From UBA9715 sp045614225 (GTDB lineage: Bacteria; Actinomycetota; Coriobacteriia; Coriobacteriales; Eggerthellaceae): DNA of 64,000 nt. A model generated the notes under the pieces. It was not told the origin of the DNA. It was given only the letters and a program-made list of their open reading frames with translations, and ran no database searches. The stretch is taken from contig JAZLCO010000021.1 in NCBI GenBank assembly GCA_045614225.1, forward strand, positions 1-64,000. Reading direction: 5' to 3'. The position numbers and the translations under genes were made by a program. Within the stretch, counting starts at the first letter, position 1, and every line of letters starts with the position of its first letter. This document shows positions 34,909 to 42,877 of this stretch, one piece after another.

Positions 34909-36983
34909 GCGATTCAGCGACGCAGCTTCCCATGAACGGCCTCGATGCGGCCTTGGCTGTTTTGCTTGCCAATTTCAACGTGAAGCCTTCTGGCACGCCT
35001 CCCGCCGGTGACACAACTGAACAACAGCTCGACAGAACGCTGCATCCCCACGGCATCATGAGGCGCAAGGTGCGTCTGGAAGGGAAGTGGTACAAGGACG
35101 CGATTGGAGCGATGCTGGGCACCTTGCAGGATGGTACGCCCGTGGCGCTGCTTCCCCGTGGTGCAGCGGGCTATTCTTACGTTGACCCTGCAACCGGCAA
35201 ACGTATTCGCGTGACCGGCGGCAATGCGAGCACCATCCAGCAAGATGCCCTGTGCCTGTACCAGCCGCTTCCCTTGAAGCCGCTGGGCCTTCGAGATCTG
35301 GCCATGTTCGGCCTGAGGTCGCTTGGAAAGGCCGACTACGTGACGATAGTGCTGGTCAGCGTGATTGCGACCATCATAGGCCTACTCCCCGCATGGGCGA
35401 ACCAGGTCATTTTTGACCAGGTCGTGCCTTACGGCAAGCCATCGCTCGTCTTGCCGGTCGCCGCACTGTTGATCGGGGCCGTGCTTTCGCAAGCGGTCAT
35501 AGGCCTTGCCAGGTCGCTTGTGACGGCACGCATCGGCACCAAGCTCAACGTGCAGGTGCAAGCGGCCGTGATGGCGCGTCTCTTGCTGTTGCCGCCAAGG
35601 TTTTTCGTGGAGCATCAGCCAGGCGAGCTGACCAATCGAGCCATGGCGGTCACGAAGCTCGTGCAGCTGCTGATGCAGGTTGTGTTCACCACAGGGCTCT
35701 CGTCGGTGTTGTCGCTTGTTTACATCGTGCAAATCGCCAGCTTCGCACCGCAGCTCACCATTCCTGCGCTCTTCGTCCTGGTTGTGAATGCGGCTGTCAC
35801 CACTGGGGCAACGCTTGCCAACATGCGCTACGACCAGAAGCAACTCGAGAACACGGCAGGCCTTTCAGGCACGCTGGTTTCGCTGCTCTCGGGTATAAGC
35901 AAGATCAAGCTGGCGGGTGCCGAGCGTCGGGCCTTCATTCGCTGGGCCCAAGATTATGCTCAAGTTGCCAAGACCATTTACGACCGTCCACTGCTGCTGA
36001 AAGCGTCAAGCGTCATAACGACAGCCACGGGGCTGGCGGGCACCATCCTCATCTACTTCCTCGCGAGCGCCACGCAGGTGTCGGTTGCCGACTACATGGC
36101 GTTCAACGTCGCGTACGGCATGGTTACAGGCGCCATCATGGCGCTTGCCGGCATCGGCACGCAAATTGCGGCTATCCAGCCGACCATGAAGCTCGTCGAG
36201 CCTGTTCTGAAATGTCAACCCGAAGCACGCGAGGGCGATCATCCTGTTGAGGGCGTTACAGGTGCTATCGAGTTGGCGAACGTCACGTTCCGCTACAGCG
36301 AGGACGGTCCAGCCATCGTCGATGATCTAAGCCTCTCGATTCATCCTGGCGATTACGTGGCGATTGTCGGCCGCACGGGATGTGGCAAATCCACCCTGGT
36401 GCGCTTATTGCTTGGTTTCGAAGAGCCCGAACGGGGCGCCATCTGCTACGACGGGCGCGACATCGCCACGCTCGACAAGCGTTCGCTGCGCCGCCATATC
36501 GGCGTCGTTCTGCAAACCGGCAGGTTGGTATCGGGCAACATCTTCCAGAACATCACGCTTTCCGCTCCTCACCTGACGATGGACCAGGCGTGGGAAGCGG
36601 CTGAGCTGGCCGGCATTGCCGGCGACATCCGCACCATGCCCATGGGCATGTTCACGCACATCTCCGAAGGCTCGGGAAGCATCTCGGGCGGTCAACGCCA
36701 GCGCCTGCTGATAGCGCGCGCGGTCGCCGCCAAACCCAAGTTGCTCATCTTCGACGAGGCCACGAGCGCGCTCGACAACATCACACAGCGTCAGGTGTCC
36801 GACGCTCTGGGCGCGCTTGACTGCACGCGCATTGTGGTGGCGCATCGGTTGTCCACGATTCGCAACTGCGATCGTATTCTCGTGCTCGACGGCGGACACA
36901 TCGTTGAGGATGGCACGTATGACGATTTGCTTGCGCAAAATGGCGTTTTCGCCGAGCTGGTGGAGCGCCAAAGGTTGACATAG
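34905..36983 (+). CDS. NHLM-type ABC exporter, second permease/ATPase
   Basis: 692 aa. The N-terminal 140 residues form a cytoplasmic domain without peptidase residues, as in the partner subunit of NHLM systems. Six transmembrane helices and an ATPase domain follow (Walker A GRTGCGKST from residue 489, signature ISGGQRQRLL, DEATSALD). It probably forms a heterodimer with the peptidase-bearing subunit. The promoter element P1 begins 6 bp after its stop. Confidence 0.9.
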   Translation: MSDSATQLPMNGLDAALAVLLANFNVKPSGTPPAGDTTEQQLDRTLHPHGIMRRKVRLEGKWYKDAIGAMLGTLQDGTPVALLPRGAAGYSYVDPATGKRIRVTGGNASTIQQDALCLYQPLPLKPLGLRDLAMFGLRSLGKADYVTIVLVSVIATIIGLLPAWANQVIFDQVVPYGKPSLVLPVAALLIGAVLSQAVIGLARSLVTARIGTKLNVQVQAAVMARLLLLPPRFFVEHQPGELTNRAMAVTKLVQLLMQVVFTTGLSSVLSLVYIVQIASFAPQLTIPALFVLVVNAAVTTGATLANMRYDQKQLENTAGLSGTLVSLLSGISKIKLAGAERRAFIRWAQDYAQVAKTIYDRPLLLKASSVITTATGLAGTILIYFLASATQVSVADYMAFNVAYGMVTGAIMALAGIGTQIAAIQPTMKLVEPVLKCQPEAREGDHPVEGVTGAIELANVTFRYSEDGPAIVDDLSLSIHPGDYVAIVGRTGCGKSTLVRLLLGFEEPERGAICYDGRDIATLDKRSLRRHIGVVLQTGRLVSGNIFQNITLSAPHLTMDQAWEAAELAGIAGDIRTMPMGMFTHISEGSGSISGGQRQRLLIARAVAAKPKLLIFDEATSALDNITQRQVSDALGALDCTRIVVAHRLSTIRNCDRILVLDGGHIVEDGTYDDLLAQNGVFAELVERQRLT

Positions 36984-36988
36984 CGCTT

Positions 36989-37014
36989 TGAAACGGTTCA
37001 TGCATTTCATCGTA
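36989..37014 (+). promoter_or_regulatory. ECF-type promoter P1
   Basis: TGAAAC (36989-36994), 16 nt, CGTA (37011-37014). Identical in layout to P2 and P3; shares TGAAACGGTT with P3. Located between the ABC exporter and the glycosyltransferase. Confidence 0.7.
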
Positions 37015-37069
37015 TGAGCAGTTAAAAGGTGCATTCGGGTCGCTGACGTTAAAAAGAAGGAGGAAGACG

Positions 37070-38251
37070 ATGAGGATTATCTGGTTCTGCATTCCCGCAT
37101 ATGGGCATACTAATCCGACCATCGAAGTTGTTCGCGAGCTTGTGCAGCGTGGCCAAGAAGTACGCTACTACTCGTTCGAGGAGTTCCGGGAGAAGATCGA
37201 AGGTGCTGGAGCCGACTTTGTGTCCTGCGATGCCTATTTACCCGCCCTCGATGCAAAGAGCGAGCGCAAGCTCCATGAGGTGTCAACCACGGAGATGAGC
37301 GTGCAGTCGTTTCGCATCACCGCCATCCTCGATCCCATCATCTCGCAGGATGTGGAGTCATGGCAGCCTGACGTGCTGGTCACGGATTCCGCTTGTTTCT
37401 GGGGCAAACTCACAGCAATTAAGTTCGACCTTCCCTGGGTGTGCTCCACCACCACGTTCGCATTCAATAAGGATTCTGCCCAATACATGCAACAGAGCGC
37501 ATCGGAGATTGCCGATATGGTCTTGGGGCTTCCGCGCATGAACCGCGAGATCCGCAAGCTGCGGGGCTTGGGCTACCACGTGAAGAACGTTCTCGACATC
37601 GTGCAGAACAAGCCTGACGACAACACCATCGTCTACACCTCACGCACCTTCCAGCCCTGCGCCGAGACTTTCGATGAGATGCATTACCGCTTCGTTGGCC
37701 CATCCGTGCGCGAGGTAGAGCCGCGCGAGAAGACTGGCCGCCCGCTGGTGTTCGCATCACTCGGCACGGTCATCAACGACCGCCCTGGTTTTTACCGCAC
37801 GCTCATCGAAGCCCTGCACGACGAGGATGTCGACCTGCTCATTTCCTGCGGTAAGGCGTTCGACCCAACGGTTTTGGGCGAGCTTCCCGCCAACGTGCGC
37901 GTCGAGCACTACGTGGATCAGATGGAGGTGCTCTCGCGGGCGAGTCTGTTCGTCACGCACTGCGGCATGAACAGTGCATCGGAGGGCATGTGGATGGCAG
38001 TGCCCGAACTGCTCTTCCCCCTGACGGGCGAACAACGGGCGGTGGCGCGGCGCGTGGCCGAGGTCGGCGCCGGCGTTCTCCTTGACGAGCACGATGCCAA
38101 AGATGCGCTAAAGCTGAAAGCGGCTGTGCTCTGTGCGCTTGCGGACGAGGACATTTCCACAGGGGCTGCCCGCATGAGGGAAGACCTTCGTTCATGCGTC
38201 GGTCCTTCCGGTGCAGCCGACTTCATCGAGCAGTGTTCCCTGAAACGTTAA
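37070..38251 (+). CDS. GT1/MGT-family glycosyltransferase
   Basis: 393-aa GT-B glycosyltransferase related to macrolide and UDP-glucuronosyl/glucosyl transferases. The acceptor-side N-terminus is FCIPAYGHTNPTIEVVREL, where the His near residue 13 is the usual catalytic base. The donor-side motif is THCGMNSASEGMWMAVPELLFP (H297). No membrane anchor. RBS AAGAAGGAGGAAGACG. Sitting between the exporter and the precursor gene and under P1, it may attach sugar to the peptide. The donor is unknown, and a separate small-molecule substrate is possible. Confidence 0.82.
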   Translation: MRIIWFCIPAYGHTNPTIEVVRELVQRGQEVRYYSFEEFREKIEGAGADFVSCDAYLPALDAKSERKLHEVSTTEMSVQSFRITAILDPIISQDVESWQPDVLVTDSACFWGKLTAIKFDLPWVCSTTTFAFNKDSAQYMQQSASEIADMVLGLPRMNREIRKLRGLGYHVKNVLDIVQNKPDDNTIVYTSRTFQPCAETFDEMHYRFVGPSVREVEPREKTGRPLVFASLGTVINDRPGFYRTLIEALHDEDVDLLISCGKAFDPTVLGELPANVRVEHYVDQMEVLSRASLFVTHCGMNSASEGMWMAVPELLFPLTGEQRAVARRVAEVGAGVLLDEHDAKDALKLKAAVLCALADEDISTGAARMREDLRSCVGPSGAADFIEQCSLKR

Positions 38252-38270
38252 ACCCCCGTGCTCGTATAAT
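38241..38270 (+). promoter_or_regulatory. ECF-type promoter P2 of the precursor gene
   Basis: TGAAAC (38241-38246), 16 nt, CGTA (38263-38266), continuing into TATAAT (38265-38270). It starts inside the last codons of the glycosyltransferase and lies 54 bp before the precursor start. Confidence 0.72.
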
Positions 38271-38323
38271 TAATTGCAAGGTGAGACACGCTAATCATCC
38301 GCTGCATCAAGAGGAGGTTGATT

Positions 38324-38632
38324 GTGAACCTGGAAGACTACATCAAGGAACTAAGCCCCGAACTGCAGGAGAAGGCCCGCGCGTGCGGCAGCGTCGATGA
38401 GCTGTTGGCGCTCGCCAAGGAGAACAAGATCCCGTTGCCCGACGAGGCGCTTGCCGCCATCGCGGGTGGTGAGGACATCGCAGGTGGGAGTTGCATTAAG
38501 ACTCACTGCCCGAGGTGTGACGGAACGCGAATCGGATACCAGGAAGAATACACGCAGCATTACCTAATCACGCATTACAATTGCTCTGAATGCGGTTACG
38601 AATGGGATCATTACGATTCTTACGACGTGTAG
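38324..38632 (+). CDS. Nif11-type RiPP precursor with zinc-ribbon-like core
   Basis: 102 aa. Residues 1-49 form a Nif11-like leader (NLEDYIKELSPELQEKARA, SVDELLALAKENKIPL, then EALAAIAGGE) ending in double Gly at 48-49; a second GG is at 54-55. The core has C62-P-R-C65 and C87-S-E-C90 followed by GYEW, spaced as in a zinc ribbon, and is rich in Tyr (72, 76, 80, 85, 92, 97, 100) and His. GTG 38324 follows AGAGGAGGTTGATT. A radical SAM gene follows after 6 bp, so the two are coupled. A stand-alone zinc-ribbon protein is the alternative; leader, GG site and neighbours favour a precursor. Confidence 0.8.
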   Translation: MNLEDYIKELSPELQEKARACGSVDELLALAKENKIPLPDEALAAIAGGEDIAGGSCIKTHCPRCDGTRIGYQEEYTQHYLITHYNCSECGYEWDHYDSYDV

Positions 38633-38638
38633 AAACCT

Positions 38639-40036
38639 ATGATTTACCGCCTGAAACAAGGTTGCAGCCTGCGTGGATGGCTGTTCAATCCGTACGCTCT
38701 CGTTCGGGACGATTGGTATATGCCCACCAATTTGTCAGTGGGCGAGTTCAACGTGTTGGTGCGTTGCGATGGGGAAACTGTCTTCGCGGAAGATGAGCCC
38801 GACGAGGTGCGCGCAATTCTAGCACGCTTCCTCGAAGAAGGCGTGATCGAGAAGCACGCAGAGGCGGATCCCATTGACGAAGCGCAAGCTTACAAGCTTT
38901 ACTCCTGTTGGCGGTTCAACCTGATTAACTGGGCCATCACGGGCAGATGCAACTACAACTGCAAACATTGCTTCGCGGCGGCTGACCTCAATCCGATTGC
39001 GGCGCACCCGACAACCGAGCAATGCCTGACGTTTGTGGATCAGTTGGCTTCCTGCGGCATCCGCCATGTATGGCTCACGGGTGGTGAGCCGCTTTTGCGC
39101 AACGATTTCCCGCAAATCGCGCAAGCACTTGCCGATGCAGGCATATCAATCGACGACATTGGCACGAACGCCTCGCTCGTCACTGACGAATTGCTTGACG
39201 CCCTTGAGGCGATGGGCCACCATCCCCAATTCAACATCAGCTTCGACGGACTTGGACATCACGATTGGCTGCGCGGCGTGCCGGGCGCCGAAGAACGCAC
39301 GCTTGAGGCAATACAACTGCTAAAGCGACGTGACTACCGCGTGAAAGTGCAGTACTGCCTGTGGGATGGTAACCTCGACACCCTTCGCGAAACCACACGG
39401 CATCTTGTGAATCTAGGTGTGGACCATCTGCGCCCGATTCGTATCGTCGAAGCGCCGCGGTGGAAGGCCGCCGAATACGGCCACACGCTCGACTTCCGCG
39501 CATATTGTGACCTGATGCTCGATTACCTCGATTGGTATCTGGGCGAAGGTTTTCCCATGGAATTGGAAGTGTGGTCGCTTTTCGACTACATGCCCGGCAA
39601 CGGGCAGTGCCGGCTCACGCCAGTCAAGCGTTGCAGCATCGAACGCGATCGACTCCAGCCTGTGTGCGGCGATGCGCGCAACATGCCCTTCGTGGCGAGC
39701 AACGGCAGCCTGACATTGTGCAATCAAATCTCAGGTTGGGAAGCGGCGCACGGCGTCGAGCACGGCAACGTGTATCAGACGCCGCTGGTCCAGTTGCTTT
39801 CCGACTCGCCTTTCACGCAACAGCTGCTGATTACCCGCGCTCAAGTACGCGAGCACAACCCCCAATGCCAGACGTGCGAATTCGCTGGCGTGTGCAGCTG
39901 CGGATGTCGTGCCGTTGCCCTGGCAGCTACCGATGACCTGCTGGCTGCCGACCCTACGCAATGCGTGTTCTTCAAGGGTGGTTACCGCGAGCGCTTTGCA
40001 CAGGTGCTAGCCGACCACGACATCGAATCGTGGTAA
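38639..40036 (+). CDS. Radical SAM/SPASM peptide maturase with PqqD-like N-terminus
   Basis: 465 aa. Residues 1 to about 75 look like a PqqD-type winged-helix peptide-recognition domain (SVGEFNVLVRCDGETVF...ARFLEEGVIEK). The radical SAM core carries C104-NYN-C108-KH-C111 and LTGGEPLL. A C-terminal SPASM region has multiple Cys (CGDARNMPFVASNGSLTLC, CQTCEFAGVCSCGC, and a late CVFF) for two auxiliary clusters. Such enzymes install thioether or carbon-carbon links in RiPPs. The immediately upstream precursor is the expected substrate. Confidence 0.9.
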   Translation: MIYRLKQGCSLRGWLFNPYALVRDDWYMPTNLSVGEFNVLVRCDGETVFAEDEPDEVRAILARFLEEGVIEKHAEADPIDEAQAYKLYSCWRFNLINWAITGRCNYNCKHCFAAADLNPIAAHPTTEQCLTFVDQLASCGIRHVWLTGGEPLLRNDFPQIAQALADAGISIDDIGTNASLVTDELLDALEAMGHHPQFNISFDGLGHHDWLRGVPGAEERTLEAIQLLKRRDYRVKVQYCLWDGNLDTLRETTRHLVNLGVDHLRPIRIVEAPRWKAAEYGHTLDFRAYCDLMLDYLDWYLGEGFPMELEVWSLFDYMPGNGQCRLTPVKRCSIERDRLQPVCGDARNMPFVASNGSLTLCNQISGWEAAHGVEHGNVYQTPLVQLLSDSPFTQQLLITRAQVREHNPQCQTCEFAGVCSCGCRAVALAATDDLLAADPTQCVFFKGGYRERFAQVLADHDIESW

Positions 40037-40068
40037 AACCCGCACCTCCAACTTTTCTTTCAATTTGG

Positions 40069-40098
40069 TGAAACGGTTTTCCAACTCATTCGTATAAT
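40069..40098 (+). promoter_or_regulatory. ECF-type promoter P3
   Basis: TGAAAC (40069-40074), 16 nt, CGTA (40091-40094), within TCGTATAAT as in P2. Followed by AAGGAGG and a seven-codon frame. Confidence 0.7.
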
Positions 40099-40137
40099 AG
40101 GACAAGCGATTGAAGGCGCTCACGTAAGGAGGCCGTT

Positions 40138-40161
40138 GTGAACCTGGATGTAAGCGCATAG
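40138..40161 (+). CDS. Seven-codon minicistron resembling the precursor start
   Basis: GTG AAC CTG GAT GTA AGC GCA TAG, preceded by AAGGAGGCCGTT. The first eleven bases equal the start of the precursor gene at 38324. With P3 it looks like a copied promoter plus truncated precursor start, or a coupling ORF for the gene 11 bp downstream. Confidence 0.4.
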   Translation: MNLDVSA

Positions 40162-40172
40162 AGCCTAGAACC

Positions 40173-40439
40173 ATGGGCACGATAAACGACAACTCCTTCG
40201 AAAAAGACTTGAAGTGCGATTTCCCGGCAAGGGAATCGTTCCGTGAAGCACTGCTCGAAACCCTGCTTTCCATGGACGAAAGTGAGTTAGCGGCAACGTC
40301 GTCAGGCGAATCGGCCGAATCGCGCAAAGGCGCGGGACGAAAAATCAAGCTCGAAGACGCTGATTTGGAGATGCTTGCCGCAGCGGAAGGTGAAGATAGG
40401 GTATTCAGGAACCCGTTTGAGGACTCGCTCGAGCAGTGA
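40173..40439 (+). CDS. Acidic 88-aa protein of unknown function in the RiPP cluster
   Basis: No family recognised. Visible features are FPARESFREALLETLLSMDE near residue 18, a Ser/Ala/Gly spacer, then KIKLEDADLEMLAAAEG, which resembles the end of bacteriocin leaders (L-D-x-DLE-x-L/V-A-G) but has no GG. A 15-residue tail follows. It could be a second precursor with a short core, a regulator or an immunity peptide. Only a weak ribosome site precedes ATG 40173; coupling to the minicistron is plausible. Confidence 0.6.
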   Translation: MGTINDNSFEKDLKCDFPARESFREALLETLLSMDESELAATSSGESAESRKGAGRKIKLEDADLEMLAAAEGEDRVFRNPFEDSLEQ

Positions 40440-40504
40440 GAACCGTCTTATGATTATGGGGATAAAAGTCCCCTCATCAACTCTACACCGTCGCGGATTC
40501 GTAA

Positions 40505-40533
40505 TTGCGCGACACCTTGAACTGCGATATACT
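40505..40533 (+). promoter_or_regulatory. Promoter of tRNA-Thr
   Basis: TTGCGC (40505-40510), 17-nt spacer, TATACT (40528-40533); the predicted transcript starts about 22 bp before the tRNA. Confidence 0.5.
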
Positions 40534-40561
40534 GCGATACCGCACTTGAAAAAGTGCTGTT

Positions 40562-40637
40562 GCCAACGTGGCTCAGTTGGTAGAGCAGCGCACTCGTAAT
40601 GCGCAGGTCACCGGTTCGAGTCCGGTCGTTGGCTCCA
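40562..40637 (+). tRNA. tRNA-Thr(CGT)
   Basis: Acceptor GCCAACG pairs with CGTTGGC; anticodon loop CTCGTAA gives CGT; T arm GGTTCGAGTCC; CCA encoded at 40635-40637. It marks the right border of the RiPP cluster. Confidence 0.97.
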
Positions 40638-40645
40638 CAAGTTAG

Positions 40646-40674
40646 CAGGCCAGGGAAAACTCCCTGGCCTGTTT
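40646..40674 (+). terminator. Terminator after tRNA-Thr
   Basis: CAGGCCAGGGA / TCCCTGGCCTG, 4-nt loop, then TTTGCGTTT. Confidence 0.8.
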
Positions 40675-40807
40675 GCGTTTCAGGCTCGAAAACCGCTCAT
40701 CTGCGTTTCAAGTGCGGAAACTACCTGTATGCGTGATTTGTACTATATACTGTTGTGATAATCGCCTAGGCGCTTTTCGATTTTCATCCTGATGAGAGGA
40801 ATCCTGC

Positions 40808-42862
40808 ATGAGCGATCGATACGGGTACGGCGACGGACGCGAGAGCCGCGACGACGACCTGTACAACGAATACGGTAATTGGCACAGCAGGCGTAGCCTC
40901 TCCAACCGTTCTTCAAACGGCGCAGGTGCGTACAGCAATCGTTCGACTCAGAGACGCTCTTCGGAAGACTACGCGTCATACTCCGATTCGCGTTACTCTT
41001 CGTCGAACCGCACCTCGAGGTCCGCTTCAACACACTCTGGCAGGACCAGCCAACGTTCCTCGACGCGCAGGACCTCATCGAATTACGATCACGATTATGA
41101 ACCGCGCAGCTCTTCGCGTCGTTCATCTGCTCTCGATTCGCGTAGTGCTTCACACCGCGCATCTGGCTCCGACCAGCATGCAAGGTCGAGCCGCGCAAGC
41201 GAGCGGGATCAGCATCCAACCACACGGCATCGCTCTACCGAGCCTGCGGCAAGTCGCTATAGCCGTTCATCGTACGGTTCGAGGTCTTCGCGGACGAGCG
41301 ATTCTTCGTCTCGGGCAGCCGCTTCCTCTCAGAGGCGTAGCGTCTCGAGTCGCGCTGCAGAGTCGCATGACGCCTCTTCAGTTGCGCAGTCACGAAGCAG
41401 AGTAGCCGACGACGGTGAAACCCTGACCCCCAAGAAGTCGAGGAGAAGCCGCAACGTAGCAATTGTGGCGGCAGTCATCGTTGGTGTCTTGCTCATCGGC
41501 GCAGTTTCTGCGTTCGCGTATATCAATTCGATCACGAGCAGCTTGCACGAAGGCGTCGACCAGGATCTGCGCGCCGCACTCGTCGAGACAGACATGGCAA
41601 ATGAGCCGTTCTACATGCTGCTCCTTGGAACCGACAAGATTTCGTGGCGTGAAGGAACGGAAGACGGCGGCGCGTATCGAAGCGACACCATGATCCTTGC
41701 GCGTGTCGATGCGCCTCAGGGCACGATTTCGCTCATCTCGATTCCACGCGATACGCTTGTCGACATGGGTGAAAACGGCTGGCAGAAGATTAATGCTGCA
41801 TACAGCCTCGGCGGTCCTTCGTATGCAGTTGAAATGGTCTCAAAGCTTACCGGTGTGGACATCTCGCATTATGCCGAGATCGACATGGACGGCCTGTCGG
41901 CGATTGTCGATGCCATCGGTGGCGTCGAGGTCGAAGTGCCATTGGAGATCGACGACGAAGATGCGGGCGGTTACGTACCTGCTGGTTGGCAGACACTCGA
42001 CGGCGAGCATGCACTCATCGTCTGCCGTTCGCGCAACAGCTACGTTGAAACGGCGGCTGCACCCGACCTCATGCGCGCAGCGAATCAGCGCATGGTGCTT
42101 TCCGCGATTGCGCACAAGGTGCTCGCTTCCGATGTCGCGACGATTGCCAACACGGTGCGTTCGGCAGCCAATTACGTCACGACCGATCTCGAGCTGAACG
42201 ACATCATCGGTTTGGCGCAGGCTCTGCAAGGCATGGATACTGACGATTCGTTCTACACCGCATCGCTTCCGACGCGAGCTCTGTACATCGCGAATGGCTA
42301 TGGGTATCCCGACGTAGTCGGGTTTGCCCCGACTGACACCGTCGATCCGAGCATCCTCGAGGGTTGGTACGGTATTTTGGAAGACGACGAATGGTCGGCC
42401 ATGAGGGGCCGCATGTCAGAAGGCAAACCGCCTGCAGAGGGTTTGGAGATTGACGAAGCGACGGGCACCATTTTGTCAACAGCAGGGTCCGACGCCGCTG
42501 ACATCAGCAACAAGACCGCTTGGATCACGATTGTGAACGGCACTGACCGCGAGGGTCTCGCGACACGCGTCATGGGCATGCTCAATGCCGAAGGTTTCGA
42601 GAACATCACTATTGAGGATGCGATGATGGGCTACGACTATCCCGAGACGCTTGTCATCTACGACGAATCTGGCCGCGCGCATGAGGCGGAACAGCTTGTT
42701 GAGGCGATGGGCCAAGGCCGTGCCATGCTCAATGACGGTAACTGGATCGTGAGCAACAACTTCCTCATCGTCATCGGTGAAGATTGGAAGGGATCGACTG
42801 CATCGAGTTCGTCAGCAAGCGCATCGGCCTCGTCTGCGAGCGCGTCGTCAGGATCAACATAA
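40808..42862 (+). CDS. LytR-CpsA-Psr family protein with Ser/Arg-rich cytoplasmic domain
   Basis: 684 aa. LCP enzymes move undecaprenyl-linked polymers onto peptidoglycan. Residues 1 to about 210 are an extraordinary Ser/Arg-rich disordered region (many RSS, SSR, SRS repeats) on the cytoplasmic side. One transmembrane helix (about 216-238) is followed by the LCP domain (LLLGTDK, RSDTMILARVD, SLISIPRDT, NAAYSLGG) and a C-terminal LytR_C domain (VNGTDREGLATRVMGML), then a Ser/Ala tail. The SR-rich part is a likely phosphorylation platform for the PknB-type kinase (inference). RBS GAGAGGAATCCTGC. Confidence 0.88.
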   Translation: MSDRYGYGDGRESRDDDLYNEYGNWHSRRSLSNRSSNGAGAYSNRSTQRRSSEDYASYSDSRYSSSNRTSRSASTHSGRTSQRSSTRRTSSNYDHDYEPRSSSRRSSALDSRSASHRASGSDQHARSSRASERDQHPTTRHRSTEPAASRYSRSSYGSRSSRTSDSSSRAAASSQRRSVSSRAAESHDASSVAQSRSRVADDGETLTPKKSRRSRNVAIVAAVIVGVLLIGAVSAFAYINSITSSLHEGVDQDLRAALVETDMANEPFYMLLLGTDKISWREGTEDGGAYRSDTMILARVDAPQGTISLISIPRDTLVDMGENGWQKINAAYSLGGPSYAVEMVSKLTGVDISHYAEIDMDGLSAIVDAIGGVEVEVPLEIDDEDAGGYVPAGWQTLDGEHALIVCRSRNSYVETAAAPDLMRAANQRMVLSAIAHKVLASDVATIANTVRSAANYVTTDLELNDIIGLAQALQGMDTDDSFYTASLPTRALYIANGYGYPDVVGFAPTDTVDPSILEGWYGILEDDEWSAMRGRMSEGKPPAEGLEIDEATGTILSTAGSDAADISNKTAWITIVNGTDREGLATRVMGMLNAEGFENITIEDAMMGYDYPETLVIYDESGRAHEAEQLVEAMGQGRAMLNDGNWIVSNNFLIVIGEDWKGSTASSSSASASASSASASSGST

Positions 42863-42877
42863 GCCTAAGGGCAAGCA

